Part shown: piece by piece, positions 8,701 through 16,274 of the stretch
How positions within the stretch are numbered: the first letter of the stretch is position 1
How the letters are laid out: each line of letters begins with the position of its first letter
Source: JAFMKE01 sp037624485
GTDB taxonomy: Bacteria; Bacteroidota; Bacteroidia; Chitinophagales; UBA8649
Direction: 5' to 3'
NCBI GenBank assembly: GCA_037624485.1
Contig: JASJJC010000015.1
Coordinates: 9,056-73,055, forward strand
Length of the DNA: 64,000 bases
Notes under the pieces: generated by a model
What the model saw: only the letters and a program-made list of their open reading frames with translations
What the model was told of the DNA's origin: nothing
The model's database searches: none
Made by a program: the position numbers and the translations under genes

Positions 8701-8865
8701 GGAAAAATATCCTTGGATGTGCCTAAAAGAGAGCAGGTTTGGTTGAATATCGATTATGGGCAAACCGGAGTTGGTGGTGATAATTCATGGGGGAGAAAGC
8801 CTTATGATCAATATATTTTGAAAGCAGGAGAGTATTCATATAGCTTCACTTTTGATCCAAGGTAA
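5755..8865 (+). CDS. lacZ: Exported GH2 beta-galactosidase (LacZ-type)
   Basis: 1036 aa from the chosen start, near the 1024 aa of E. coli LacZ. It hydrolyses terminal beta-galactosides. Seen: GH2 sugar-binding domain with PGDWQMYDYDYPIY, the (beta/alpha)8 domain with acid/base Glu480 in WSVGNENG and nucleophile Glu548 in WIEYAHAMGNS, and a C-terminal small-domain region with YVGMGPNENYIDR. The frame is open from 5623, but the ATG at 5755 begins an ideal signal peptide (MLYRLFTFTFFCWSLLSFGQ), so I place the start there and infer periplasmic location. It is not next to transporters or SusCD genes, so it is not part of an obvious sugar-utilisation locus. Specificity within GH2 is inferred. Confidence 0.88.
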   Translation: MLYRLFTFTFFCWSLLSFGQYAYIENPELFQENTLDAHASFTFDTQEEGRQITQNPNYLILNGDWLFHHSMVPEERPVDFYQTTYNTEDWATIPVPGDWQMYDYDYPIYTNWKYPFKPNKPNVPRDFNPVGSYKKNFNLPTDWDTGVDEIILHFGGVNSCFFVWLNGQYLGYSEDSKLPSEFSASSYLQNGQNQIAVEVYKYCDGTYLEDQDMWRLSGIERDVYLYKQPEVSIEDLTIQASLDESYSLGNLSVEIHTAFPNYSKSTFSVECQLIAQDSSVLWQRYFMQANGLNTWAKKSLKGQISDVQQWSAQHPNLYTLVVCIRNEQNDLLQKVVQKVGFRSLEIKDGIFYINGDTALIKGVNRHEHDPNWGHAVAYTGNAFNEDSLRTDLELIKSLNFNAVRTAHYPNHPIFYDLCDEIGLYVCDEANVEGHYYMMFAPFDNLAIDPDYREAILSRIYNMYQRDKNHPSIIMWSVGNENGTGKTMVEAYKMLKELDHDRPVFNERHFFMNTIKEKHSDFNGHMYAPIDKVEKIIKKDKDKPFIWIEYAHAMGNSTGNFNDLWDFVRSEPQVQGGFIWDWRDQGIWKTNENGQRFLAYGGHFEPEDHPYVGGLQGDGNFCANGVISADGKLHPGADAIKHAQSNVQIEMVNDTTFRFTNDFEAYNLSEFDCWVNWRTTDGQGHVGRYNALTCAPNSDTLIQYKSPGDVAFISFSLFKNENEYVKNFFLKDFNQRQVNLGKELTQFKARKVGELNVVGNDKVEFVISEKGTLHDLSVDDVLKFVDGPRVNFWRALTDNDYGNKANKRLAYWRSAEHLSELIDLSHGQADNYYAVVAVYELPEKKGTYRLGYKIYSDGLMEVNLDFDLKWSEEIPRIGSYMLLPADYDLIHYVGMGPNENYIDRQDGQRLDEFYLGLNRDPDYPNLQIQEMPYIRPQEYGNRTKTFLINLYAPNDSLRIICNDLSFSAWPHDQADIDAGAEKQGKISLDVPKREQVWLNIDYGQTGVGGDNSWGRKPYDQYILKAGEYSYSFTFDPR

Positions 8866-8867
8866 AC

Positions 8868-8897
8868 TTGCTACGTTTTAAAAAAACCGTACCTTTG
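8868..8897 (+). promoter_or_regulatory. Bacteroidota promoter of the ABC-F gene
   Basis: TTG at 8868-8870, 19 bases, then TACCTTTG at 8890-8897, a full match to the phylum consensus. The ATG follows 29 bases later at 8927. Confidence 0.75.
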
Positions 8898-8926
8898 CAC
8901 ACTTAAATTAAAATACTTAAAAACTT

Positions 8927-10546
8927 ATGCTTACAGCAAACAATATATCCTTACAGTTTGGTAAAAGAGTTCTATTTGACGAAGTAAACGTGACCTTTGC
9001 TTCAGGCAACTGTTATGGCGTTATAGGCGCTAATGGTGCAGGGAAATCAACTTTTTTGAAAATACTTGCAGGGGATCAAGATCCAACAAGTGGTACGGTA
9101 GATTTGGAGCCTGGAGCTCGGATGTCAGTTTTGCAGCAGGATCACTTTAAATTTGATGAGCATACAGCACTTCAAACTGTTATCATGGGGCACACGGTTC
9201 TTTTTGGTATCATGCAAGAAAAGGATGCCTTATATGCCAAACCTGATTTCTCTGAGGAAGATGGATTGAAAGCCGGTGACTTAGAAGCTGAATTTGCAGA
9301 TTTAAATGGTTGGAATGCCGAGAGTGATGCTTCAGAAATGTTAAGCAATCTAGGTATTGATAAAGCGAAGCAAGAGAGGAAAATGGCTGATTTAACATCG
9401 AATGAGAAAATTCGTGTTTTGTTAGCTCAAGCTATTTTCGGTGAACCAGATGTGTTGGTATTGGATGAGCCTACCAATGATTTGGATGCTGCTACTATTG
9501 AATTTTTAGAAAACTTTTTAGCTGATTATCAGAATACAGTAATTGTAGTATCTCACGATAGACACTTTTTAGATGCAGTATGTACGCATATTGCAGATAT
9601 TGATTTTTCTAAAATTAATTTGTTCACTGGTAACTACACATTCTGGTATGAAAGCTCACAGTTGTTGTTATCTCAACGTGCTTCTAAGAACAAAAAGGCT
9701 GATGAGAAAATTAAAGAATTGAAAGATTTTATTGCTCGATTTAGCGCGAATGCAGCGAAAAGTAAGCAAGCAACCTCAAGAAAGAAAGCTTTGGATAAAA
9801 TCAACGTTGAAGATATGAAACCTTCAAGTAGGAAATATCCTGCTATTATATTCATGCAAGAACGTGAAGTAGGCAATCAAATCCTTACTTTAGATAATCT
9901 GGGTTATACGAAGGACGGAGAAGTTCTTTTTTCTGGCTTGAATCTCTCTTTAACTAAGGATGATAAATTAGGGGTGATTTCGAAGGATAGTAGGGCCGTA
10001 GATGCCTTCTATCAAATTTTAAGTGGCGAATTGCAGCCAACTTCAGGCAGTTTCGAATGGGGGGTAACTGTAAAGCATGCCTATCTGCCGAGTAATAATT
10101 CAAAGTATTTTAATGATAATAATTTAAACCTGATAGATTGGTTACGTCAATACTCTGTAAACAAGGAGGAAGCATTTGTGCGTGGATTTTTGGGTAAAAT
10201 GTTGTTTTCTGGAGAAGAGAGTTTTAAAAGCGTAAAAGTATTGTCGGGAGGAGAAAAAGTGCGTTGCATGGTTTCAAGAATCATGTTACAGCAAGCCAAT
10301 GTCATATTGCTTAACGAGCCAACTTCTCACCTCGATTTAGAATCAATTACTGCATTTAACAATAGCGTTAAAGATTTCCCTGGTGTAGCTTTATTGACTA
10401 CTCAGGATCATTCATTCATGCAAACCTCCGTTAATCGAATTTTTGAATTCGGTCCAAGTGGTTGCATCGACAAGCAATTTACGACCTATGATGAATATAT
10501 GAAAGATAAAGGTGTTCTGGAAAGGCGAGGGGCATTGAACGGATAG
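8927..10546 (+). CDS. ABC-F ATPase, YbiT-like, with degenerate second ATP site
   Basis: 539 aa, two ABC domains and no membrane segments, closely following the layout of E. coli YbiT (linker FIARFSANAAKSKQATSRKKALDKI). ABC-F proteins bind the ribosomal E site and modulate translation. Domain 1 has an intact Walker A (GANGAGKST, 34-42), Walker B LDEP (Asp180, Glu181) and His210, but its signature is LTSNE (156-160). Domain 2 keeps LSGGE (439-443) but has lost Walker A (GVISKDSRAV at 349-358), has Asn463 in Walker B (LLNEP) and Gln493 in place of the switch His. The composite site of domain 1 Walker motifs plus domain 2 signature is therefore intact and the other is dead. Own promoter at 8868-8897. 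Confidence 0.85.
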   Translation: MLTANNISLQFGKRVLFDEVNVTFASGNCYGVIGANGAGKSTFLKILAGDQDPTSGTVDLEPGARMSVLQQDHFKFDEHTALQTVIMGHTVLFGIMQEKDALYAKPDFSEEDGLKAGDLEAEFADLNGWNAESDASEMLSNLGIDKAKQERKMADLTSNEKIRVLLAQAIFGEPDVLVLDEPTNDLDAATIEFLENFLADYQNTVIVVSHDRHFLDAVCTHIADIDFSKINLFTGNYTFWYESSQLLLSQRASKNKKADEKIKELKDFIARFSANAAKSKQATSRKKALDKINVEDMKPSSRKYPAIIFMQEREVGNQILTLDNLGYTKDGEVLFSGLNLSLTKDDKLGVISKDSRAVDAFYQILSGELQPTSGSFEWGVTVKHAYLPSNNSKYFNDNNLNLIDWLRQYSVNKEEAFVRGFLGKMLFSGEESFKSVKVLSGGEKVRCMVSRIMLQQANVILLNEPTSHLDLESITAFNNSVKDFPGVALLTTQDHSFMQTSVNRIFEFGPSGCIDKQFTTYDEYMKDKGVLERRGALNG

Positions 10547-10623
10547 GTTCGCGCGCAGTCATAGATATAATGGCAATAATCAGTGTAGTTCTATTCCTAA
10601 TATTTTTTGCTGGCTTTATGCCT

Positions 10624-11742
10624 TTAGAGTTCAAGCTTATCAGCTAGTAAATCACCTAACTTGCTTCCTATTGCAACACCCATTCCACCTAGGCGCACGC
10701 CAGCTATAATATTGTCGCTGATGTCCTTTATGATTGGTTTCTTTTGCTTACCGAAAGCCATGATTCCTGTCCAACGCATATCTATTTCAAATGAGTGATT
10801 AGGGATAATAATTTCTTTGAGTTTATTCTCAAGATCTGCTTGAATCTTTGTATTGAGTTTTTGAATAGTCGTTTGTTCCGTGTCAAAATCAATATTTCTG
10901 CCACCACCCAAAAGAACTCTGCCGTTGATTTCTCGGAAATAATAATACCCTTGATCGAAATGGAATATTCCACGCAATTGTAAATCTTTAATGGGATGTG
11001 TAATAAGTACTTGACCACGACCAGGTTGCAGGTCTAAGTCGGGAAGTAAGGTTTTTGTAAAGGCGTTAGTGCAAATACAAACCTTACGTGCTTTTAAGTG
11101 GATACCTTCATTTTCAATCTTTACTACAACTTGATTAACTTCTTCGATTACTTGAGAAACCTTGCTATTTGTTTTGTAGGCTACCCCTTGCATCTGCGCT
11201 TTAAAAATGAGCTGCTTCATCATCTCTCCAGTATGAATACTTCCTTCTGCACGATTGTGAATAAGGGTCGAAATGGAGGAACTTAATTGATGTTTTTGGA
11301 TGCCTTTCGGATTTTCTTTAAATATATTTTCGCCCAAAGCAGGGCCCAGTATTTGATTGACTTTTGGCAATTCATTAAGCAAGTGTTCTTCGTGGGGGAA
11401 AACCAACTCATTGCTTCCAGTAGCTTCATACTGAATGCGATTTTCACCCAATCTTTTTCGCAACAATTGCAAGCCTTCATTACGCAAACGCACAATTTGA
11501 ACGACCTCATCTTCGGTGTGATGTTTGAGGTCTTCAACGATTTCACTTAAACTTCCTACACAGGCAAATCCTGCATTTTTGGTACTAGCTCCCGAGGGCA
11601 ATAGACCTGCTTCCAATACCAATACACTTGCCTTGGGATACTTCTCTTTGAGGCTTAGTGCAGTTGAGAAACCTACAATACCTCCACCGACTATGATAAA
11701 ATCATAAGCAATGAAACTTTCTTTTTCCCAATATGACAGCAT
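10624..11742 (-). CDS. FAD-dependent oxidoreductase, DAO family
   Basis: 372 aa. The N-terminal dinucleotide motif DFIIVGGGIVGFSTALSL and the FAD-binding E at the end of the second strand (VLVLEAG) identify the D-amino-acid oxidase/glycine oxidase superfamily. PGRGQVLITHP in the middle and MRWTGIMAFGKQKKPII near the end match the DAO fold of ThiO/SoxB-like enzymes. Probably cytoplasmic, oxidising an amine or amino acid; substrate unknown. It lies downstream of ffh on the same strand with a 46-base gap, and converges on the ABC-F gene. Confidence 0.8.
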   Translation of the reverse strand: MLSYWEKESFIAYDFIIVGGGIVGFSTALSLKEKYPKASVLVLEAGLLPSGASTKNAGFACVGSLSEIVEDLKHHTEDEVVQIVRLRNEGLQLLRKRLGENRIQYEATGSNELVFPHEEHLLNELPKVNQILGPALGENIFKENPKGIQKHQLSSSISTLIHNRAEGSIHTGEMMKQLIFKAQMQGVAYKTNSKVSQVIEEVNQVVVKIENEGIHLKARKVCICTNAFTKTLLPDLDLQPGRGQVLITHPIKDLQLRGIFHFDQGYYYFREINGRVLLGGGRNIDFDTEQTTIQKLNTKIQADLENKLKEIIIPNHSFEIDMRWTGIMAFGKQKKPIIKDISDNIIAGVRLGGMGVAIGSKLGDLLADKLEL

Positions 11743-11788
11743 TATGGCTTATCGATTTGCATGTTGACTGTTACTAGTTTTCCTGAAC

Positions 11789-13129
11789 TTATTTCCCCAT
11801 TCCGAAGCCTTTCATCATTTTTCCGGCAGCACCAGATTTTTGCATCTTCTTCATCATTTTACGCATCTCTTCGAACTGTTTTAGAAATTGATTGACTTCT
11901 TGTATCGAATTCCCACTTCCGTCAGCTAATCGTTTTCTTCGGTTGCCATTCATTAGCTCAGGCTGCGCTCTTTCGGCAGGAGTCATACTATGAATGATAG
12001 CCTCTACTTTATTGAAGGCGTCATCGCTAATGTCAATATCCTTCATAGCTTTTCCCATTCCAGGAATCATACCTAGGAGGTCTTTGATATTCCCCATTTT
12101 TTTGATTTGATTCAGCTGCTGCAGAAAGTCATTAAAATCGAACTCATTTTTAGCAATTTTTCTTTCAAGTTCTTTGGATTTCTTTTCATCAAATTGATGT
12201 TGCGCTCTTTCTACAAAAGAGATAATATCTCCCATGCCGAGTATACGCTGAGCCATTCGGTCTGGGTGGAAAACATCTAGAGTATCAACTTTTTCACCCG
12301 TAGATACGAACTTGATAGGCTTATTAACCGTGTATTTAATTGTTAATGCAGCTCCACCACGAGTATCTCCATCCAGTTTGGTTAAAACAACACCGTCAAA
12401 ATCGATTTTTTTATTGAAGGCTTCTGCTGTATTTACTGCATCTTGTCCAGTCATAGCATCTACAACAAACAAAGTTTCATCTGGATTGACAGCTAATTTA
12501 ACAGCTGCAATTTCGTCCATCATTTGTTCATCTACAGCTAATCGACCAGCCGTATCGACAATAACTACATCGTAATTGTTTGCTTTTGCATATTCTATTG
12601 CATTTTTTGCAATTTCGACAGGTTGCTTATTTTCTTCTTCCGCGTATACAGGAATGCCAATTGATTCGCCTAGTGTTTTTAACTGATCAATAGCCGCTGG
12701 ACGATAAACATCCCCTGCTACCATCATAGGCCTCTTCTTTTGTTTATCCTTTAGGTAATGAGCTAATTTGTGCGTGAAAGTAGTTTTACCACTTCCTTGA
12801 AGACCTGCAATTAAGATTACTGCAGGAGAGGAGTCAAGTGAGAATTCTGCTGCTTCACCACCCATAAGTTCCGTTAGCTGATCCTTTACGATTTTGGTCA
12901 TCAATTGACCAGGAGAAACAGCTGTTAAGACGTTTTGACCTAAGGCCTCTTCTTTGACTTTGTCCGTAAACTCTTTCGCAATTTTATAATTTACATCTGC
13001 ATCAACTAAGGCTCTGCGTATTTCTTTAATCGTAGTTGCGACGTTTAGCTCTGTAATCGCACCTTGACCCTTTAGGCTTTTAAATGCACCTTCTAATTTT
13101 TCTTGTAAATTTTGAAACATATTATTCAA
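11789..13129 (-). CDS. ffh: Signal recognition particle protein Ffh
   Basis: 446 aa, the usual length. N-domain helices precede the GTPase G domain with P-loop GLQGSGKTT (109-117), DTAGR, and TKLDGDTRGGAAL. The C-terminal M domain is Met-rich and ends KMMKGFGMGK. It binds signal sequences and 4.5S RNA and targets inner-membrane proteins through FtsY. No 4.5S RNA gene is recognisable nearby. A perfect 8-base dyad at 13137-13162 lies just upstream of the start. Confidence 0.95.
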   Translation of the reverse strand: MNNMFQNLQEKLEGAFKSLKGQGAITELNVATTIKEIRRALVDADVNYKIAKEFTDKVKEEALGQNVLTAVSPGQLMTKIVKDQLTELMGGEAAEFSLDSSPAVILIAGLQGSGKTTFTHKLAHYLKDKQKKRPMMVAGDVYRPAAIDQLKTLGESIGIPVYAEEENKQPVEIAKNAIEYAKANNYDVVIVDTAGRLAVDEQMMDEIAAVKLAVNPDETLFVVDAMTGQDAVNTAEAFNKKIDFDGVVLTKLDGDTRGGAALTIKYTVNKPIKFVSTGEKVDTLDVFHPDRMAQRILGMGDIISFVERAQHQFDEKKSKELERKIAKNEFDFNDFLQQLNQIKKMGNIKDLLGMIPGMGKAMKDIDISDDAFNKVEAIIHSMTPAERAQPELMNGNRRKRLADGSGNSIQEVNQFLKQFEEMRKMMKKMQKSGAAGKMMKGFGMGK

Positions 13130-13136
13130 GATTTAG

Positions 13137-13162
13137 GATGATAAACAAAATATCTTATCATC
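13137..13162. promoter_or_regulatory. Inverted repeat in the ffh upstream region
   Basis: GATGATAA (13137-13144) and TTATCATC (13155-13162) are perfect 8-base inverted arms separated by 10 bases, starting 8 bases upstream of the ffh start codon. It could be an operator or an RNA hairpin occluding the start. No T-tract follows. Confidence 0.4.
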
Positions 13163-13257
13163 TGAATTATTGTTATTTTAATTAGTTCTTCCTTCTCGTA
13201 TTTTAGTCCATTTGTATATAGTCTTCAAGCTATTTCCTAACGGCCAATATATTCGTA

Positions 13258-14712
13258 CTAGTAATAGGTTAGTCTCCTCACCTTAGCAATATATTTAGCA
13301 TATCTGATCACCTGATTGGTATATCCAAATTCATTGTCATACCACGCATATAATACAGTTCGCATGCCACTTTCTGCTACAATTGTATTCAAGCTATCTA
13401 TCTCAGTTGCATTAGTGTTGCCCACCACGTCAGTCGATACATGCTCTTCAGAGGCTGCGAAACCTATTTGCTCGACCAGATCACCGGTTAAAGCTGCTTG
13501 CCTAAATATTTCATTCATTTCATCCACGCCACCAGTAACTTTATTTTTAAGGTTAAGGCCTAAAATTGCAATGGATGCGTTAGGAGTAGGAACACGAACA
13601 GCGCTAGCTGTTAACTTCCCTTTTAAATGAGGGAATATCTTTATGGCTGCTTTTGCTGCACCAGTCGAGGTTAACACCATATTTAATGCTGCACTTCGAC
13701 CTCTTCTTGCTTTCTTATGAAAATTGTCGATAAGGTTTTGGTCATTGGTGTAAGCATGGATGGTTTCGATATGACCATCAGTAATTCCATAGTTATCCTC
13801 TACTAATTTAAGAATTGGAGCGATGCAGTTGGTTGTGCATGAAGCTGCGGAAAATATAGTTTCATTATCGATGTCCACACCTTTATGATTAATTCCATAA
13901 ACTACGTTTGCAATATCATCGCCTGCCGGAGCTGTTAGCAGCACTTGGCTTGCTCCTTTTGCTTCAAAATGCTGTGAGAGCGCTTCTCTATCTTTCCAGA
14001 TCCCCATGTTATCAATGATAAGGGCATCTTGAATATCATAAGCTGTATAATCGATTTCACTGGGATGATTTGCATAGATTACTTGAATGGCATTTCCATT
14101 CACTAATAATCTGTTGTTTTCATGGTCAACATCTACTGTTCCTGCGATATTGCCATGCACGGAGTCCTTTCGTAAAAGACTAGCGCGCTTCACAAGGTCA
14201 TCTTCTCCTTTTTTACGAACTACAATTGCTTTTAATCGCAATTGGCTGCCGGTTCCTACTTTTTCGCTTAAAATACGCGCTGCCAAACGGCCAATACGAC
14301 CAAATCCGTATAGAACAACGTCTTTGGCTTTAATCGTGATTTTATCTGATCCAATAAAATTAGCAAGTTTCACATGGAGGAAGGATTCAATATTACTATA
14401 ATCAGTACTTTCTTGTTGCCATTCCTTTTCTAATCTACCCAGATCGATTTTTGCAGGTGCTAAATCCATCGCACAAAGCGCTTTTGCAAATTGTACAGAA
14501 TTCTCTAATGAAACCTGTATTTTAGCAAAAGTGACTGCATAAGCATGGTCATTAATGACCTCTGTCACACCTTTATCTACAAGCTTTCGTCTAAACAGAA
14601 CTAACTCGACATTTTTATCAAAGTATAAAGTACTTGCATGGGTTATTAGCTCAAGTGCTAATTTTTCCTTGCTTACCCAATTTTTCAACTCCGAACTGAA
14701 ACTTGTATTCAT
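13258..14712 (-). CDS. gap: Glyceraldehyde-3-phosphate dehydrogenase, long form
   Basis: 484 aa against about 335 for classical GAPDH. The catalytic part starts near residue 130 with DVVLYGFGRIGR (136-142 is the NAD(P) motif) and carries SAASCTTNC with nucleophile Cys292, followed by HAYTNDQNLIDN. Residues 1-130 are an extra, mostly helical domain. A long GAPDH of this kind is common in Bacteroidota; its extra domain has no role I know of. Enzyme step: glyceraldehyde-3-phosphate to 1,3-bisphosphoglycerate in glycolysis or the reverse. A TATTTTTG box at 14778-14785 (minus) suggests its own promoter. Cofactor preference cannot be read. Confidence 0.92.
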   Translation of the reverse strand: MNTSFSSELKNWVSKEKLALELITHASTLYFDKNVELVLFRRKLVDKGVTEVINDHAYAVTFAKIQVSLENSVQFAKALCAMDLAPAKIDLGRLEKEWQQESTDYSNIESFLHVKLANFIGSDKITIKAKDVVLYGFGRIGRLAARILSEKVGTGSQLRLKAIVVRKKGEDDLVKRASLLRKDSVHGNIAGTVDVDHENNRLLVNGNAIQVIYANHPSEIDYTAYDIQDALIIDNMGIWKDREALSQHFEAKGASQVLLTAPAGDDIANVVYGINHKGVDIDNETIFSAASCTTNCIAPILKLVEDNYGITDGHIETIHAYTNDQNLIDNFHKKARRGRSAALNMVLTSTGAAKAAIKIFPHLKGKLTASAVRVPTPNASIAILGLNLKNKVTGGVDEMNEIFRQAALTGDLVEQIGFAASEEHVSTDVVGNTNATEIDSLNTIVAESGMRTVLYAWYDNEFGYTNQVIRYAKYIAKVRRLTYY

Positions 14713-14777
14713 TTTTGTTTTTTACGGTTAATTTTAAAAGAAAAGCCGGAAAATTCATTGAGAATAATCCGACTTTG

Positions 14778-14785
14778 CAAAAATA
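14778..14785 (-). promoter_or_regulatory. -7 box upstream of gap
   Basis: Minus strand reads TATTTTTG, an exact TAnnTTTG match, about 66 bases before the gap start codon. No clear -33 TTG was found. Confidence 0.5.
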
Positions 14786-14809
14786 TACATTGTGACTAGA
14801 AAGACATAA

Positions 14810-15679
14810 CTAATTACCTAAATATGCTTTCAATAATTTACTTCTTGATGTTGTTCTCAGTTTATTTATCGCTTTATCCTTAATTTGACGAACACGTTCT
14901 CTGGTAAGGTCAAATTTGATTCCGATATCCTCTAAACTCATTGGATGTTCAACACCTATACCAAAGTAAAGCTTTATCACATCCTTTTGACGTTCCGATA
15001 GAGTGCTTAAAGAGCGTTCAATTTCGTTTCTAAGTGAATCCTTATATTCAAGGGCTCCATCTGTTTTATCTGTATTATTATTTTCTAATACATCCAGCAA
15101 CGAGTTGTCTTCTCCATCTACAAATGGGGCGTCCATAGAAACGTGACGAGCGGCAACACCCAAGGTAGTCTCTACTTCAGAGGTTTGTAATTCTAAAACT
15201 TCTGCTAATTCTTCAGCAGTTGGCTCTCTTTCAAAAGTTTGCTCCAATTCTGAAAATGCTTTGTTAATTTTATTTAAGGAACCCACTTTATTCAAGGGTA
15301 AGCGAACTATTCTACTTTGCTCTGCTAATGCTTGAAGTATGGATTGGCGAATCCACCAAACAGCGTATGAAATAAATTTAAAGCCTCTCGTTTCATCAAA
15401 ACGCTGAGCGGCTTTAATCAAACCTAAATTTCCCTCATTGATTAAATCACTTAAGGACAGTCCTTGGTTTTGATATTGCTTGGCTACTGAGACTACGAAA
15501 CGAAGATTTGCTTTAGTAAGTTTCTCTAGAGCGATTTGATCTCCTTCTCGAATACGTTGAGCTAAGTCCACTTCATCATCAGGAGTAAGTAAATCCACCT
15601 TGCCAATTTCTTGAAGATATTTCTCCAGAGATTGCGATTCACGGTTAGTAATGGATTTAGTAATTTTTAATTGACGCAT
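14810..15679 (-). CDS. rpoD: Primary RNA polymerase sigma factor RpoD/SigA
   Basis: 289 aa, the short Bacteroidota primary sigma that lacks region 1.1. Region 1.2 LEKYLQEIGKVDLLTPDDEVDLAQRI is followed by region 2 (NLRFVVSVAKQY, LSLSDLINEGNLGLIKAAQRFD, FKFISYAVWWIRQSI), region 3, and region 4 with LSERQKDVIKLYFG and LTRERVRQIKDKAINKLR. It directs recognition of TTG...TAnnTTTG promoters such as those annotated here. Monocistronic with its own promoter at 15715-15745. Confidence 0.95.
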   Translation of the reverse strand: MRQLKITKSITNRESQSLEKYLQEIGKVDLLTPDDEVDLAQRIREGDQIALEKLTKANLRFVVSVAKQYQNQGLSLSDLINEGNLGLIKAAQRFDETRGFKFISYAVWWIRQSILQALAEQSRIVRLPLNKVGSLNKINKAFSELEQTFEREPTAEELAEVLELQTSEVETTLGVAARHVSMDAPFVDGEDNSLLDVLENNNTDKTDGALEYKDSLRNEIERSLSTLSERQKDVIKLYFGIGVEHPMSLEDIGIKFDLTRERVRQIKDKAINKLRTTSRSKLLKAYLGN

Positions 15680-15714
15680 CTACAATTTGATTTTAGTGAA
15701 TTCTGACTAGTAGG

Positions 15715-15745
15715 CAAAGATAAGTTAAAACCTACTGTATTTCAA
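15715..15745 (-). promoter_or_regulatory. Bacteroidota promoter of rpoD
   Basis: On the minus strand: TTG (15743-15745), 20 bases, TATCTTTG (15715-15722), 36 bases before the rpoD start codon. Both elements match the consensus. Confidence 0.7.
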
Positions 15746-15805
15746 CTTTTAAGTCATCTAAAATATTGTTTAAAACTGTTAAGTTTTGCACATTTCAAAA
15801 TTTAA

Positions 15806-15838
15806 TTTGCTTTTTACATACAATTTTAGCTATAATTG
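15806..15838 (+). promoter_or_regulatory. Promoter of the START-like gene
   Basis: TTTG at 15806-15809, 21 bases, then TATAATTG at 15831-15838 (one mismatch to TAnnTTTG). The ATG follows at 15860. Confidence 0.5.
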
Positions 15839-15859
15839 CAATCTTAACACAAGCATCGA

Positions 15860-16240
15860 ATGGCGAAAACAAAATACACAAGCGAATTTATGGTGAGGTC
15901 TTCACCCGCTATATTATATAATTTTTTAACATCAGCATCGTCTCTTGCTCAATGGTTTTGCGACACCTGTGATATCAATGGGGATGTTTACACGTTTGGA
16001 TGGGATGGATATGAGGAAAATGCTGTCCTTGAGGAAACTGAAGACGATAAGTATGTTAAATATAGCTGGGAAGATGCAGATGATCCCGATGAGTATTTTG
16101 AGTTTAAAATATATAAATCGGAGATTAGCAATGATACGGTTTTAACTATCACTGATTTTGCAGATAAAGAAGATGTTGACGATCAGAAATTACTCTGGGA
16201 GAGTCAGATAGATACCCTAAGCAAGCGAATCGGCGCTTAA
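15860..16240 (+). CDS. START-like (SRPBCC fold) domain protein
   Basis: 126 aa, cytoplasmic. It begins KYTSEFMVRSSPAILYNFLTSASSLAQWFCDTCDI, the classic start of AHSA1/START-like domains (helix, then a loop with SLAQWF), and ends in a long helix LLWESQIDTLSKRIGA. This small conserved Bacteroidota family is of unknown ligand. It is divergent from rpoD and 34 bases upstream of the LptF/LptG-like gene. Confidence 0.75.
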   Translation: MAKTKYTSEFMVRSSPAILYNFLTSASSLAQWFCDTCDINGDVYTFGWDGYEENAVLEETEDDKYVKYSWEDADDPDEYFEFKIYKSEISNDTVLTITDFADKEDVDDQKLLWESQIDTLSKRIGA

Positions 16241-16274
16241 GCAAACACGAATTATAAAATCGTACCTTCATTTA

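Noticed and set aside
10570..10647. 25-codon hydrophobic peptide after the ABC-F gene
   Set aside because: Looks like a small membrane peptide, but it is short, lacks a promoter or ribosome site, and overlaps the converging oxidoreductase gene.
13316..14401. Two 104-codon frames antisense to gap
   Set aside because: Low-complexity Ser/Thr/Pro/Arg shadows of a conserved gene.
15772..15787. AAAACT/AGTTTT dyad in the rpoD-START intergenic region
   Set aside because: Only 6-base AT-rich arms, expected by chance at this composition.
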